64,000 nt of DNA, taken from Galbula dea. Taxonomy: Eukaryota; Chordata; Aves; Piciformes; Galbulidae. Shown piece by piece: positions 23,001 to 35,000 of this stretch. The notes under the pieces were generated by a model. The model was not told where the DNA came from and did not search any database. It was given only the letters and a program-made list of their open reading frames with translations. The translations under genes were made by a program, and so were the position numbers. Within the stretch, counting starts at the first letter, position 1. Each line of letters starts with the position of its first letter. The stretch spans positions 186,001-250,000 of the forward strand of contig VWZX01006840.1 in the NCBI GenBank assembly GCA_013399015.1, given 5' to 3'.

Positions 23001-26000
23001 GCTTCAGTTCAAAGAAAGCAGACATTCACCTAACATCTTTTTGAGTTCCTAAAGGGTTGAAATTCCAGTGCTGATGTTTGCAAGGGAGAAAGCTTCCTGT
23101 GATGGGCTTTTTGGGGGGGGTTTGTGGGGTTTTTTTGGTGTTGTGGGTTGTTTTCCAACTACTGCTCTGTGCCTTGTTTGAGTAGAGAAGGATTTATTTC
23201 TATGTGCTCTGGACCAAGTAGTCAATAGGAGTAAAATGCCTCTACTGCTGTGTTGATGTGGGAGCGCCAGCTTGTGGTGTTTAGAGCAGCTGGGAGAGGA
23301 CCCCTAGGGAACAACCAGTCAGTTTCATGAAAAGCAAACTTCAGAGTCAATAAAATAGCAAATGCACTAGTGCTGCAGGCTCAGAACAGTGCAGTAACCT
23401 TGGAAAACCTGTAAAGCAAATGGATTTGTCCAGTGGCCAGTGGGTGTTTTTGCAGGCAGCACTGCAGGGGGCAATATTTGATAAGGGTGGGTATCCAGTT
23501 CCTCTGTGCACAGGGCAGGGCTCTGTCCTCCCTGCTTTCTGTGGGAATAACCTTTCTTTAGCACAGTTGAAATGCAACAAGCAAGCTGAAACTAAAAGGT
23601 GGAAAAGAGAATTTGCAGCTTGAAGATACAGGGAAAAGCAGGAGAAATTGTTTCCAGCTTTCTAGAGGAGCTGAGTTTGTAGGTATGCTTTTTTTTAGGT
23701 TGCACCAGGTGATGCTGCAGTATTTCTGTGATTGATTTAAATTGCTGAACCTCCTCTTGTATTTAAGGAGGACTAATAAGGCAGCTTAAAATTCCTGTAG
23801 TGACTCAAATACAATCTGTATAGCCAATGATGTTATAACAGCCATGCTTCTGTGTGACCTGGTCTAGGGAGTCCTGCTGTGGTAGGGGGGTTGGACTAGA
23901 TGATCTTTCCAGGTCCCTTCCAGCTCCTAACATTCTGTGAGTCTGTGTGATTTGGAAATCCAAAACTGTTTGGTTTTTTTCCCCTAAATTTGGACTCCTT
24001 GCTCAAATCCAGCCTGTTCAGATCTGGACCAAGAAGCTTTGCTCTGTTCCAGTGTAGAAGGTTTGTGTTTGGTCACTTGTGTATGGTAAGTCATATTGGA
24101 GTTTCAGGCTGAAATCTGTATTTCTTGGTTCCTACTGCAGGCTGATGGAATTTCTTCTGGAAAATAAGAAAATGATTAGAAAGAAGGTAGTCTATAAATA
24201 AAATGTGGGCACCCATCATGTTTTCTATCAAACAGATGTCTCCCTTGATAATCTGTCCAAGCAGCCACTGTTTGTGGTTGGGAAGGAGCAGCAGAGAGGA
24301 GTGGGCAGGATTAGAAGGGGGCAGGGAAGGCAGGAAGGGAGAAAGACCATTTAGGGTCTCTGGCTGTCCCCAGCAGCCAGTGTATTCACAGAATGTTAGG
24401 AGCTGGAAGGGACCTTAAAAGATCATCTAGTCCAACCCCTCTGCCACAGCAGGATTCCCTAGAGCAGCTCACACAGAAGCACATCCAGACAGGGTTTGAA
24501 TCTCTCCAGAGAAGGAGACTCCCCAGCCTCTCTGGGCAGTCTGTGGCAGTGCTCTGGCACCTCAACTGGGAAAACATTTTTCCTTGTATTCCCATACCTG
24601 CTGTGCAGTTAGTTTGGGTAGATGTCTCAGTTTTTTGGCTTGCTCTACTACAAGGTCAAACCCCTTGAAAATAGTGACTTTCTTTCTTTTGTAGTAGAAA
24701 AGCAATTTCATTGCTTTGTGTAAAGTGAGGACTAATCAAATTATGGTGGTGCTCCTTAAAGCTCCTCTTCATGTGCTGTGCTACTGCAGCCTCCTGGGTT
24801 CCTTAGAGCAAGTCCTGCCAGTGGCTTTGCTCTCCACTTTTCTTTCTGGGTTTGTGTAGATCCTTGTCTGTCAGTTCACACACTTAGTGGATGTCAAGTT
24901 TGGCTTTGTTTGTTTTGACTCCAATGTTAATAATTGCACTTTAAGAATAAAAATAGTAACAAAATGCAGAAAGGCAGCAGCTGATCTGTTTGCTGCATGT
25001 ATTCTGAAAATAGTTTTACTTCAGTGGATGACTACATTGGAAGGAGCAAATCCAGAGAACATGGGGAAATGAGTGTAAAGCTAGAGGAGGGGAGATTTAG
25101 GTTGGATATTAGGAGGAAGTTCTTCACTATGTGAGGGTGGTGAGACAGTGGAACAGGTTGCCCAGAGAGGTTGTGGAAGCCTCATCCCTGGAAGCTTTTA
25201 AGACAAGGCTTGATGGGGCTCTGGGCAACCTGATCTAGTGGATGGTGTCCCTGGCAGGCAGGGGGGTTGGAACTAGATGATCTTTAAGGTCCCTTCCAAC
25301 TCTGACCATTCTATGAAATCACTGAGATAATTCAGAAACTGTAATCAGATTCTTCCCCTTTAAAAAAAACCCTCAAACACACACTAAAAAAAAAAGGCCC
25401 CAAATCCAAACAAAGCAACTAAAAAACCAAACCAGCAAGCCTGTGTTTATGTCACATACCTTATCTTTACATTTATTATTTATATCCTTAAATATTCAAG
25501 CACTAGAAAATAAGAACAAAACAAAACCACCTGATCCACCCCAAGCTTTGGGGCATGTAAGACTGCAGTGTCCCCTGGCTTTAGGCAAACTACAGGGTCA
25601 AGGTTGTTTTTGTGAACCACCTTTGGGGTGTGTCAGACCTGGTGGTGTAAATCCTGAGAGGGGTTAGATCTCAACACAGAGGGATTCTTCTGCCCTGCTG
25701 CCTCTTGCCAGCTGTTTGAGGGACAGTCTCCAGCATGCAGGCAGAGTTAATGGTAGATACAGCCTTGCCTGTGGGAGAGAGGAATCTGTGCTGTGCTTGG
25801 CTAACAAAAGCTTGTAGTTGGTCTGCACCTTATTCATACATGCAAGAGTACAGAGTGACCAACCTTATTTTATCCAAGTTGGAAAAATGGTAGTTTATTA
25901 GCTGCAGAAGTTAGGTCTGGAGTGTTCTGCTTTTGGAGCATGCCTTCAGAACCAATTTTTCTTGCTAGCAAGGGAATGTTATCTTGTTTCTTTTATCTAA

Positions 26001-29000
26001 GACAGTGAAAAGGGATGGGATTTTGTTTCTCTTGTGCAGAACAGTAAAATACCTCACTACAGACAGGAACTAACCTTCCCCCTTGTTCTGCACCACAGGT
26101 GAATAGTGTGGCATCCCTTGCTCCTCTGTACTTTCTCATGAGGAAAGTGTGCTGCTGCTTTAAGTACTTGATATGGGGTTTTACTCCTAAACAAAGCTGT
26201 CCATAGGTTAGTTGCTACCTTTCTGTCCCTCTCTTTTCACATCTAACTGTTTATCAGTTTTATTCCATGCAAGATAGCTCAAGTCTGGCACCCCAAGTGT
26301 GTTGGCTACCTGCTTTGGTCTATAGCTCTGTGCTCTGAGCAGCAAATTTACTTCTGTTTCCTATTTATGCTTCCTGCTGTTAAAAGCATCACAGGCTCAT
26401 GGGCAGAGCAAGTCCTCACTCAGTATTGTGAAGATGCCACTGCCATCCCCTGGCTGTTGTTTCAGTGGTGGAGCAGATTCATGAAGTAGTATGGGTTCCT
26501 TCTGTGCCTAATGCTGACAGTGCAGATGGCAGTTGGCAGTTGGCAGTTGCTTGCCATGAACCCTGTCCCTGAGGATGGAGTTGTCAGAGCTGTCCTGAGG
26601 ATGCTTTGTTCCAGCAAGTTAACTCTCATGCCAGGCATTGAGGTGCTGTGCTGGTGGGGCTGTCAACCATGGTGGGCTGGGATTTTGCCTGTGGGCAACC
26701 TTGATAAATTATAGGTGGTGTTTTGTTTTGTTGTTTGTTTTGTTTTCTCTTCTGCAGCTGCATTTTATTGCAGAGCACAACAAAATGCTAGATCCAGAGT
26801 GAGGCTTTCAGTTTTTGGGGGGTTGTGGTTCTGGCAAGCTATGCAGAAGGGGAAAAAGTTGAAAAGAGCAAATGTCTTACAGTAGAAATGTAAACAGCTG
26901 GAATATGTGTCAGGCTCCCACCCCCTGGGACTCTGTTGGATTGTTCTCTTTGAGTTTACATCTCTTGTCAGAAGTTGATGGTCTTGGCTCCTTTTATTTA
27001 TGCCCTTGCAACCCTGGTTGGAGCCATGGATTGAAATACAACAGTGCCAAGCTGGGAGCCTGTGGTTTAGAAGGGTTGAAGTTTTAGAAAGCAAACCAAC
27101 AGTGCCAACAGTCCTGTGTTGAAAACTGCACTAGAATCCTATCCAGGGGTTGCCCATGTTTCTCCATTCCTAAGCTGCTTCAAAGTAAACAAGTCTTATG
27201 AGAGGGATTTGTACCTCTTCTGTCTCCCTCTTAAAGCTGTATGGTCTTGCTAAAAACATACAGTATGTTCTTCCTAGCCCTGCAAGGGCTAACTTTTGCT
27301 TGTAACTGTGTTAGCCTTTATTTTTCCAGCTCACATCCAGCAGTGCTGCTGCACTGTGTTGTGAGAGGACTCTGGGCAGCATCATCTATTCCCTCACAGC
27401 TACTTCAATGTAACAGAAGTCATTTTCTGGAATTGCAAGCAAGAAATGGAAGGGCTTGTCATTTTTCACTCCTAATGGAGTGATTTTTTTTTTTGGTTCA
27501 ACATTTAAGCAAAGATGAAACTTTTTTTTTTCCTTCTGAAAATGTCAGGGAATTCTTTTTCATCATCTTGCACTAATTAAAAAAATCTTGTGCTAGCTGG
27601 AATATATTCAGAAGAAAGGAGAATTGTGCCTTGCTGCTGCTGAGTGTGCTGCTGCATCCCAGCATCAGGATTCTTGGCTTCCTGGTGGATTAAGACACCA
27701 CATGCTAGCCAGATAGAAGAGGTGTTATAATCAAATTTAAACCCATATCAGACTCCTGTCATTCAGTAATGACAAGATGGCAAGAACAAAGTCAGGTCCT
27801 TTTCCTGCTGCACAGAAAATTACACAGTATTTAGTTGCTTTATTCTTTCCTGCTTAATAGATGGAGTCATAGAATCAGGAAGGATGGAAAAGACCTTTTA
27901 AGATCAGCAAGTCCCAACTGTCAACCCATCCCCACCATGCCACTAAGCCATGTGGTGAAGGTTTTGCTCTGTGGCTGTGCTGCACAGGTAGCAGTCCCAC
28001 AACACCTGGCTATTCTGTGATGCCACAGCTCTGGGATTGGGGACATGGGACACAGCTGAGCTCTGGGATCTTCAAACTTCACTTCAGCAAGCAGTCTTGT
28101 AGCTAAGAAAGCATCTCAGTATCAGAGAAGGGAAACCCCATCAGGTTGAAGTTGCTGCTGATCCTCTGCTGAAGGCTGTTGCTGCTGTGCCTGAGTAGGC
28201 AGAACATGGTGCTGATAGTTCCAGGGAGGGCCCAAGGTCTTGGCTTGAATTGAGCTTGCAAGGTTGAATTTGTTAACATGTCAGACCACAAGTGGAAGTG
28301 GCTGAGATGCACCCAAGTGTTGCCACCTGCCATTTCTGCCCTGAGCTGGCAGTTTCTGGCAAGGCAAGGGAGAGTTTTAGATACCATGTGCAGTTTTCCT
28401 GGGGTGCAGATTTTAGCAGCAATGCTGCTTGTCCCCAGCACTAAAAAAAAGTGGATAATGAAAGGATTGCAAATCATCTTTTATGAAGCAGCTGTGTAAG
28501 GCTGGAAGCAGAAAAGAGCAGTGTTGTGGCATGAGAAGTGCCTCCACCAGCAACCAGAACCTCTCTGTAGAGTTGCAGAACAGAAATGAACCTAACTGGC
28601 TAAAACCAAGTGGAGAATGAAGCTTTCAGTAGCATTGGGCTGCAAAAGGAAGGTCTGGGGAGGTTGTAGCATGGGCTGGCAGAGGAGAGGGGTTGAGATG
28701 AGCAGGATGCTTTCACAGGCTGTAGAGACAAGGGAGGGAAGCAGGCAGTGAGATGTGGGTAGGAGCCTGGAGCAGAGGCAGAAAGCAGAGCAGGCTGAAC
28801 ATCAGCCTGGTGTAACAGAAGGTTTGGAAAGAGTGGGAAAGCCAATAGGAAGTTGCAAAGGGAGATGAGGAGCACCAGGAGGGTAAGACATGCTTTCTCT
28901 GCCAAGTCTTAGCTTCCTCCTGGCTAGGTTGCTTCCCAAGCAGTGGGAAGCTTCCCTGGTATCTGTGGAGCCCAATATTTTCCTGAGGTTCCCAGAAACC

Positions 29001-32000
29001 TGGAAGAGCCTGATCTGAATGCACCCAAGTCCTGTTGCCTTGGATAGCAAAGTAAGGTGGTGAGGAGCAGGGGCAGTCTCCTCTGCTTGTGGCATGGTCT
29101 TTGAATTGCTCTGCAGCTGGTTCAGGACCTAATGGTAGCCTCTTGTCAAATGCTTGCTCCTGTTTTGGCCAGCAACCAACCAGGCTATGCTAGCAGCTTG
29201 ACCATTTTAAATGGGGAAAGGGTGGAACCTCTAACAAAAAACCCCCAAAATCAGGTTTTTCAAAGTAATTGAAGCTGTTGCAGAACTTCCAGTTTGCTGT
29301 ATCAGAGGCTGTTAAAAAAAGAATCAGGAACTTGGCTGGAAATTAGAGGTTTCTATTACTGTAGAGTATGGTAATGCCTTGATTTTTAGGAGTTGTAGAC
29401 ATTTAATTGGTTGTATTCAGACCCAGGAAGGGTTTGTGTACCCTGCTGCTTCACATGGCTATGTAAAGGCTGGTTTAAAAGAGAAGGATGTTAATTAAAA
29501 AGAGCTTATGCTTTTTGAGCAGAAAATAGCTGGGGTTGTTTGTGTATAAGATAAGCTGTGGCATAGTTAAGCTGTTTCCTTAGTGAAAATACAGCTTTTC
29601 CTGTTAGGAGGTTAAGTGGTGCTGTTTAGCTTGTTCCTTACATAAAAGTATCAAGGAGGAAGTGTTGAGTGTAATTACTGGAGATTCAGATTTTGTTTGG
29701 ATGTTAGCTACCCTGTGGGTTAACATCTTGTAAATACTGCTTGTCTCTGAAGAGCTGGAAGAGTTACCTTTACAGAGCATGGATTGTCTAGAGCTAGGGT
29801 ACTTGGGCACTGCTGTATCCAAATTAGCCCTATGTAAGGCAGGATGACATCCTTAAATACCTCCAACAGCATCCTAGGAAAGTATTTAGAGGTGAGCTAA
29901 CCACACAAAGGCATGTAAAGGCTCAGGCACAGCTTCATTGCACAGCTCTAACAGCAGGCATCTGCCTCCAGAGCCTGCTGTGTCCTTCTGGCTGAGGGTT
30001 ACATGGTCACTACAGGAACCTTCTGTTCTTTCTGGGATGCTCTGATGCTTCCCTTGCCTGAGTCTTTGGGGACAGGGGCTAGAGAAGATCTCTTCATTGT
30101 GCCATTTCTCTGTCTGCAGAGCTCATTAATCCCCTCTCTGCTTCTAAGACCTAAATCTGGTGGAGGAAACCAATTTCAAGTGTGCTGAAGCAGACTTGGA
30201 GCTAGTCCTTTTGGGAATGGGGAGGTTGGCCTCTGCAGCTGCTGTGATGATGTCTGGCCCTGTGCTGCTCCAACAAGTAGGAGATGAATGTGTCAGCAGG
30301 GAGGTTGGGTGTGGGGGCTAGTGTCCTTTCTCAGAAGTTGAGGTTGACTTTGGCTTTCAAGCCTCACAGAATGGCCCAGGTTGGAAGGGACCTCAAAGAT
30401 CATCTAGTTCCAACCCCCCTGCCATGGGCAGGGATGCCAATTGCTAGACCAGGTTGCCCAGGGCCACATCCAGCCTGGCCTTGAACGCTGCCAGGGATGA
30501 GGCAGCCACAACCTCTCTGGGCAACCTGTTGCATCCCAAACCTATGTAGCCTTTCAGCTTTCCCAGTTTGGCTCAGAATACATTTCTTGTTCATGCAAAC
30601 ATCTGGGTAAATCTATATAAATGAGGATCTTGTATTAGAGTGGCAAAACCCAGTAATTCCAGTACAGGCTGTGTTTGTATCTCTCAGTTGGTCCACTCTG
30701 CTTGGGGATTTGTGGAGTTTCATCTAGTTGATGTGACAAAAGTGACTGAATGCTTCCAAGAATGCTCAACCATCAGAAAGCTCCTGATTTCTGCAAGCTG
30801 GAAAGGTGCAAACAGGCCACTGGCTTCACCCTTTGGTCTGCAGACACTGGGAGTCTCCAAGTTACTGCAGTGTCCACGAGAAGGAGATGAGGGGAGGAGA
30901 ATATGCTGTTGCTCTCCTGTTTGCCACCTCCATCTCTCTGTTTCCATTTTAAAAGCAAGCTCCACAAATCAAAAGCTGTTGGAAGCTGCTGCATTAGGCT
31001 TTTTGATGGAGCATATTTTCATTCCATGTATGTTAAAATGTCTACAGTGAGGCATGAAATCACAGCTACTAAGCAAGCAGAAAACTAGCTCCAAATTATG
31101 TTCAGCATTTTACATTTATCCCCCCTCACCTGTCTTCACTGCTCATCTCCAGCTCTGATGATGGCACAGCTAATCATCTCCTTCTAGGTTAAATGAGTAA
31201 TCTGCAGGGCCTTCTTTTAGCTCACAGCACTGTTTAACTATGGCATTAGTTATAGTATGTTTGGTTTTATCTTTTTGAATGTAATCTGGAAAATATTTGC
31301 CCTGTCTTAGATTGTGTTTAAGGGGAAATTCTGTGGTGAGATTCAAAAAAAGGCAGAAAGCTTTTATTTTCATGGAGCCCTTTACAGCATATTAACTAAA
31401 CTGTCCCTGCAATATTAAAAACACCAACAAAACCCCAAATCCAGCCCCACATGACCCTGCAGAGCATACTGCCATTTTTGGTTTTTGTTTTTTTTTTTTT
31501 TCCTTTATAGAACAGGTTGCTCAAATTGTGCAGATCCTCAGTGGTCTCTTGAAAATGCTCCAGGTGCTGAGTCATGTGCAGGCTCTCCCTGGGCTGCTGC
31601 TGGGAGCCAAGAAGGATTGTTGAGAGAGGAATATTAAAATAGGTTGTTTATGATGGCCATTAATAGGGCTAGTGTGGAGGGTCCAGCAGCCTCTCCTGAA
31701 GGGTGGCTTTGCAGCAGAGTGTTAAGCAGGAAGACTGCCCTCAGCTGGGGTCTGGTTTTATCCTGTTTGGGTCTAACTGGTCTCTGCTGTTCTGTAAAGG
31801 GTGGTGAGAAATGCTGAGCTCTTCAAGTGTTGAACACAGAACCTATTTTTATGACTGGTAAAATTGTTTTTCCTGTAGTAGCATCACCTGTGAAGGGTTA
31901 ATACTTAACCTTCCCTCCCTGCTGCAGGTAGCATGAAGTTCAGCTGAGCTGAAGAGTCAGAAGGATACAGGTGGAAAATAGCTTTGGAAGAGGACATTGT

Positions 32001-35000
32001 TTGTCCTCATTTCATGCTTCATTAGGGCAACCCTTCTGCATTGTTTTGGGGTCAGGAGCCTCCCACAGTGCTGAGGGAGAGGGGACATCTCCTCCTGGTC
32101 CAAGGGCTCTCATCTTCAGACCACCTGCATTTGGGGTGGAGAGCACCCTCCTCCCCTTGGCTCTCCTGGCACTGGCCTTAACTAGCAAAGGAAGAGAAGG
32201 CAGCAATTATGGCACACACAATTAACAAGCTTCTAATCTCCAGCCTTGCATGTAATTGCTGCTGTCAAATACAATTGGTGTCTGCCCAAGTTCCCTTCCC
32301 AGGGGGATGGCCAGGCAGTGGCACAGAGGGGTAGGAGGGGGGGAGGTGTCTGAAACTTTAGGAGAGTCTAGGTTTTCTTCTTACCTCCCTAATAATCTTC
32401 CCTCCTCAAATGATGTCCAGAAGTGTTAATCCAGAGCATTAAGGGGACATGGTGGCCAGCAAAGTGTCCTCTCAAATTCTGAGACCTTACCAGCTGCATT
32501 ACAATTCAATTAGCACACTTCAGGAATTGACTTGTACCTTCATGGGAGCCTGGCACTTACAGGACATCACCTGTCCTGTCATTGCAGCCAAGACTGGAGC
32601 TGCTGATCACCTCCCTGGTATGGTTTGAGGAGCAGACCTCTGTGGACATCCACTGCTTGCTGCTCCACCAGGCTCAGGACCCTCGGTTGCACCCCAAAGC
32701 TTTGCAGGCACCTTGTGAGTCCAAGGCATGTTTTGGTTGCTGCTTTAGTGGCTGCTGAAGCTGCCACAGTCCTGTCCAGCAGGAGATTTCACTGTTCTGC
32801 TGCTGGGTGTGCACGTTTCTGCACACTGGTACAGAGCAAGGTAACGTGTCCCTGGCCCCAGGGCAGGGGAGCCAGGGAGTGGCATGCAGACACCTGTAGC
32901 CAGATGGACAGGTGAGTGGTAGGAAGGTGAATTATGCAGCACAAGTGCAGATTGGAATCTGCCTATGTCTTTGCTGCTGTGAAACACTTGAAGTTTTGAT
33001 TGTCATAGTTTTGTTGAGAGCTTTTCTTGTCTTCATCCCATAAAGCTGCATACAGCTGCCACTCGACTCCAGTTGTATTGGTGTCAGAGGAAGGAAAGAC
33101 CAATACAACAAGTAGGTTCTGAACATAACCTGAGATAACTTCTGCCATGCACTGCAGTGGCTGGGGTTTGAGATCCTGATGCCTAGCTCTCATTTCAGTT
33201 GTCTCACTGTTTCTGTTTCCAAGATGTGAGATGATGAAGAGCTTAAGTCTTGGCTGGTTTAAGGCAGTAGCCAGTATAACTCTGAAGAGAAGTATTTTGA
33301 TGATCTTTTTGCTAATGACTTTCTCTTTTTCTTAATTATATATTCATATGAAGCTAGTTAAAGGTTTTGGGCATGGAGAAAAGCCAGGGTGAGGGATTGA
33401 GGGGATGGTAGATATGCTGTGCAACACAGGCACGTGCCTTGTGAAACAGCTCTTGCTTCTGGGTGTGTTGGGTGTCTAGACATGCAAAACTAGCCAGGCA
33501 GAGCTCTTTCTGCTCTGGATAAAACTAGGATGGCCCTGCATTTAACCTGTGCCTAGGATTTAGCTCTCTTTAACCCCAAGTTATGGTTGGGAGCTTCTTT
33601 AAGCTTTACTGAAACTCATTCTACTCCCTGCTCTTCTGTAGTATCTTTGTGGGACTTCTCTGTAGCTTTCCTTCTCTCAGCCTTGTGAGTCCCTTGCCCT
33701 ACATGTAAAATAAGCTGTGTACCATTTGATCCAGTTCAGTCCCAGCTAATCACCAATGGTGAGCTCACTTGCCTCTCTATAATGAGCTCTGGTACATGAC
33801 TTTGAAATGAGGCATCAGAAGGAGGTGCCACCTTCTTAAATCTGTTGTAGCCTGTTTTGGTGGAGACTGAAGTAAAGCTTGGTCTCAGGCATGGGGAAAA
33901 AAACCAAATCCCTGTCCTGTCTTTGGGGATGATACAGCAAGAGACTGTCCCACCAAACCAAACCCTGACAGGAAACTACCAGTCTTCCTCTTAGATGACA
34001 ATTGTCAGTCCACAGATGCAAGAAGATAAATGGGTCATGCTGTGACCATGAGAGACTTAAGATCAAAGTAGAAGGTAAACTCAAAACCCTCCCAAAGAAA
34101 ATGTTTGTCTCTAATTGTTTTCTGTTTCCATAATGCTTGGTATAATAGTTCTCCTTTATTTTTCAATCATGATTAGACTTTAATGTTGTTAAAGCTTCTA
34201 AGTGAGTTTGAGCTACTGTCTTGTTGAAGAGAAGATGTCAGTGAGGCATTGGACAGGGTCTTTTAATGTGTCTGTCATTATATGTTAACCTCTGAACTGG
34301 GACACGAGGGCTGGTTTATGGCTGACAACAATTTCAAGGTATACATCTTGACATCCTGGATAAAGGAAGAAGGGGAAGTGGAGAGAAAAAAAAAAAAAGA
34401 ATTAATGATGTTAGCAAATATTAGTCCCTGGATTTCCATTTTGTTCAGAAAGTGGTTGTCAGGCTTAGAGGAGGCTCTGTGAAGCAGCATTGTCAGTGAC
34501 AGGCACTCGAGATGTGGTTGTGCCTCCAATCGAGCTGGGCTTTTATTGATCAACACAGTGCTCTGAGGCAGGCAGGAGGATGCTCTGCTGACTATGCTGG
34601 GAGGAGTCTGGCTCTTCTCCTGGCATTCCTGCTGACATTTGAGAAGGATAGTTCTGGATTTAGTGGAGTTCCCTGCAAAAGTCCCTGAGCCCATGGGGAG
34701 TCAGGGGAGTTGAGGATGTCTGGATGAGTATGTCTGCTGCATACTGAAGCACACATTTGCCTGTGATTTATGCTAGCTTTGGTAAAGCAAATCCAACTAC
34801 CAAAGGTAGCTGTCAAGAATAATAGTGACTTTGATGTCAGCCTTCATTGTACACAAGCAGCAAAGAATCAAGGGGCAAGAATTAGGGGGAAACATGAGAA
34901 ATTCCAGTACTTCTGAATGCATCTCTTACACTACTTTATCACCTGTTCTTGAATCTCTTCAATGCCTTTACTTGTGCTTTGGCACTCAAGTGCAACCCTC

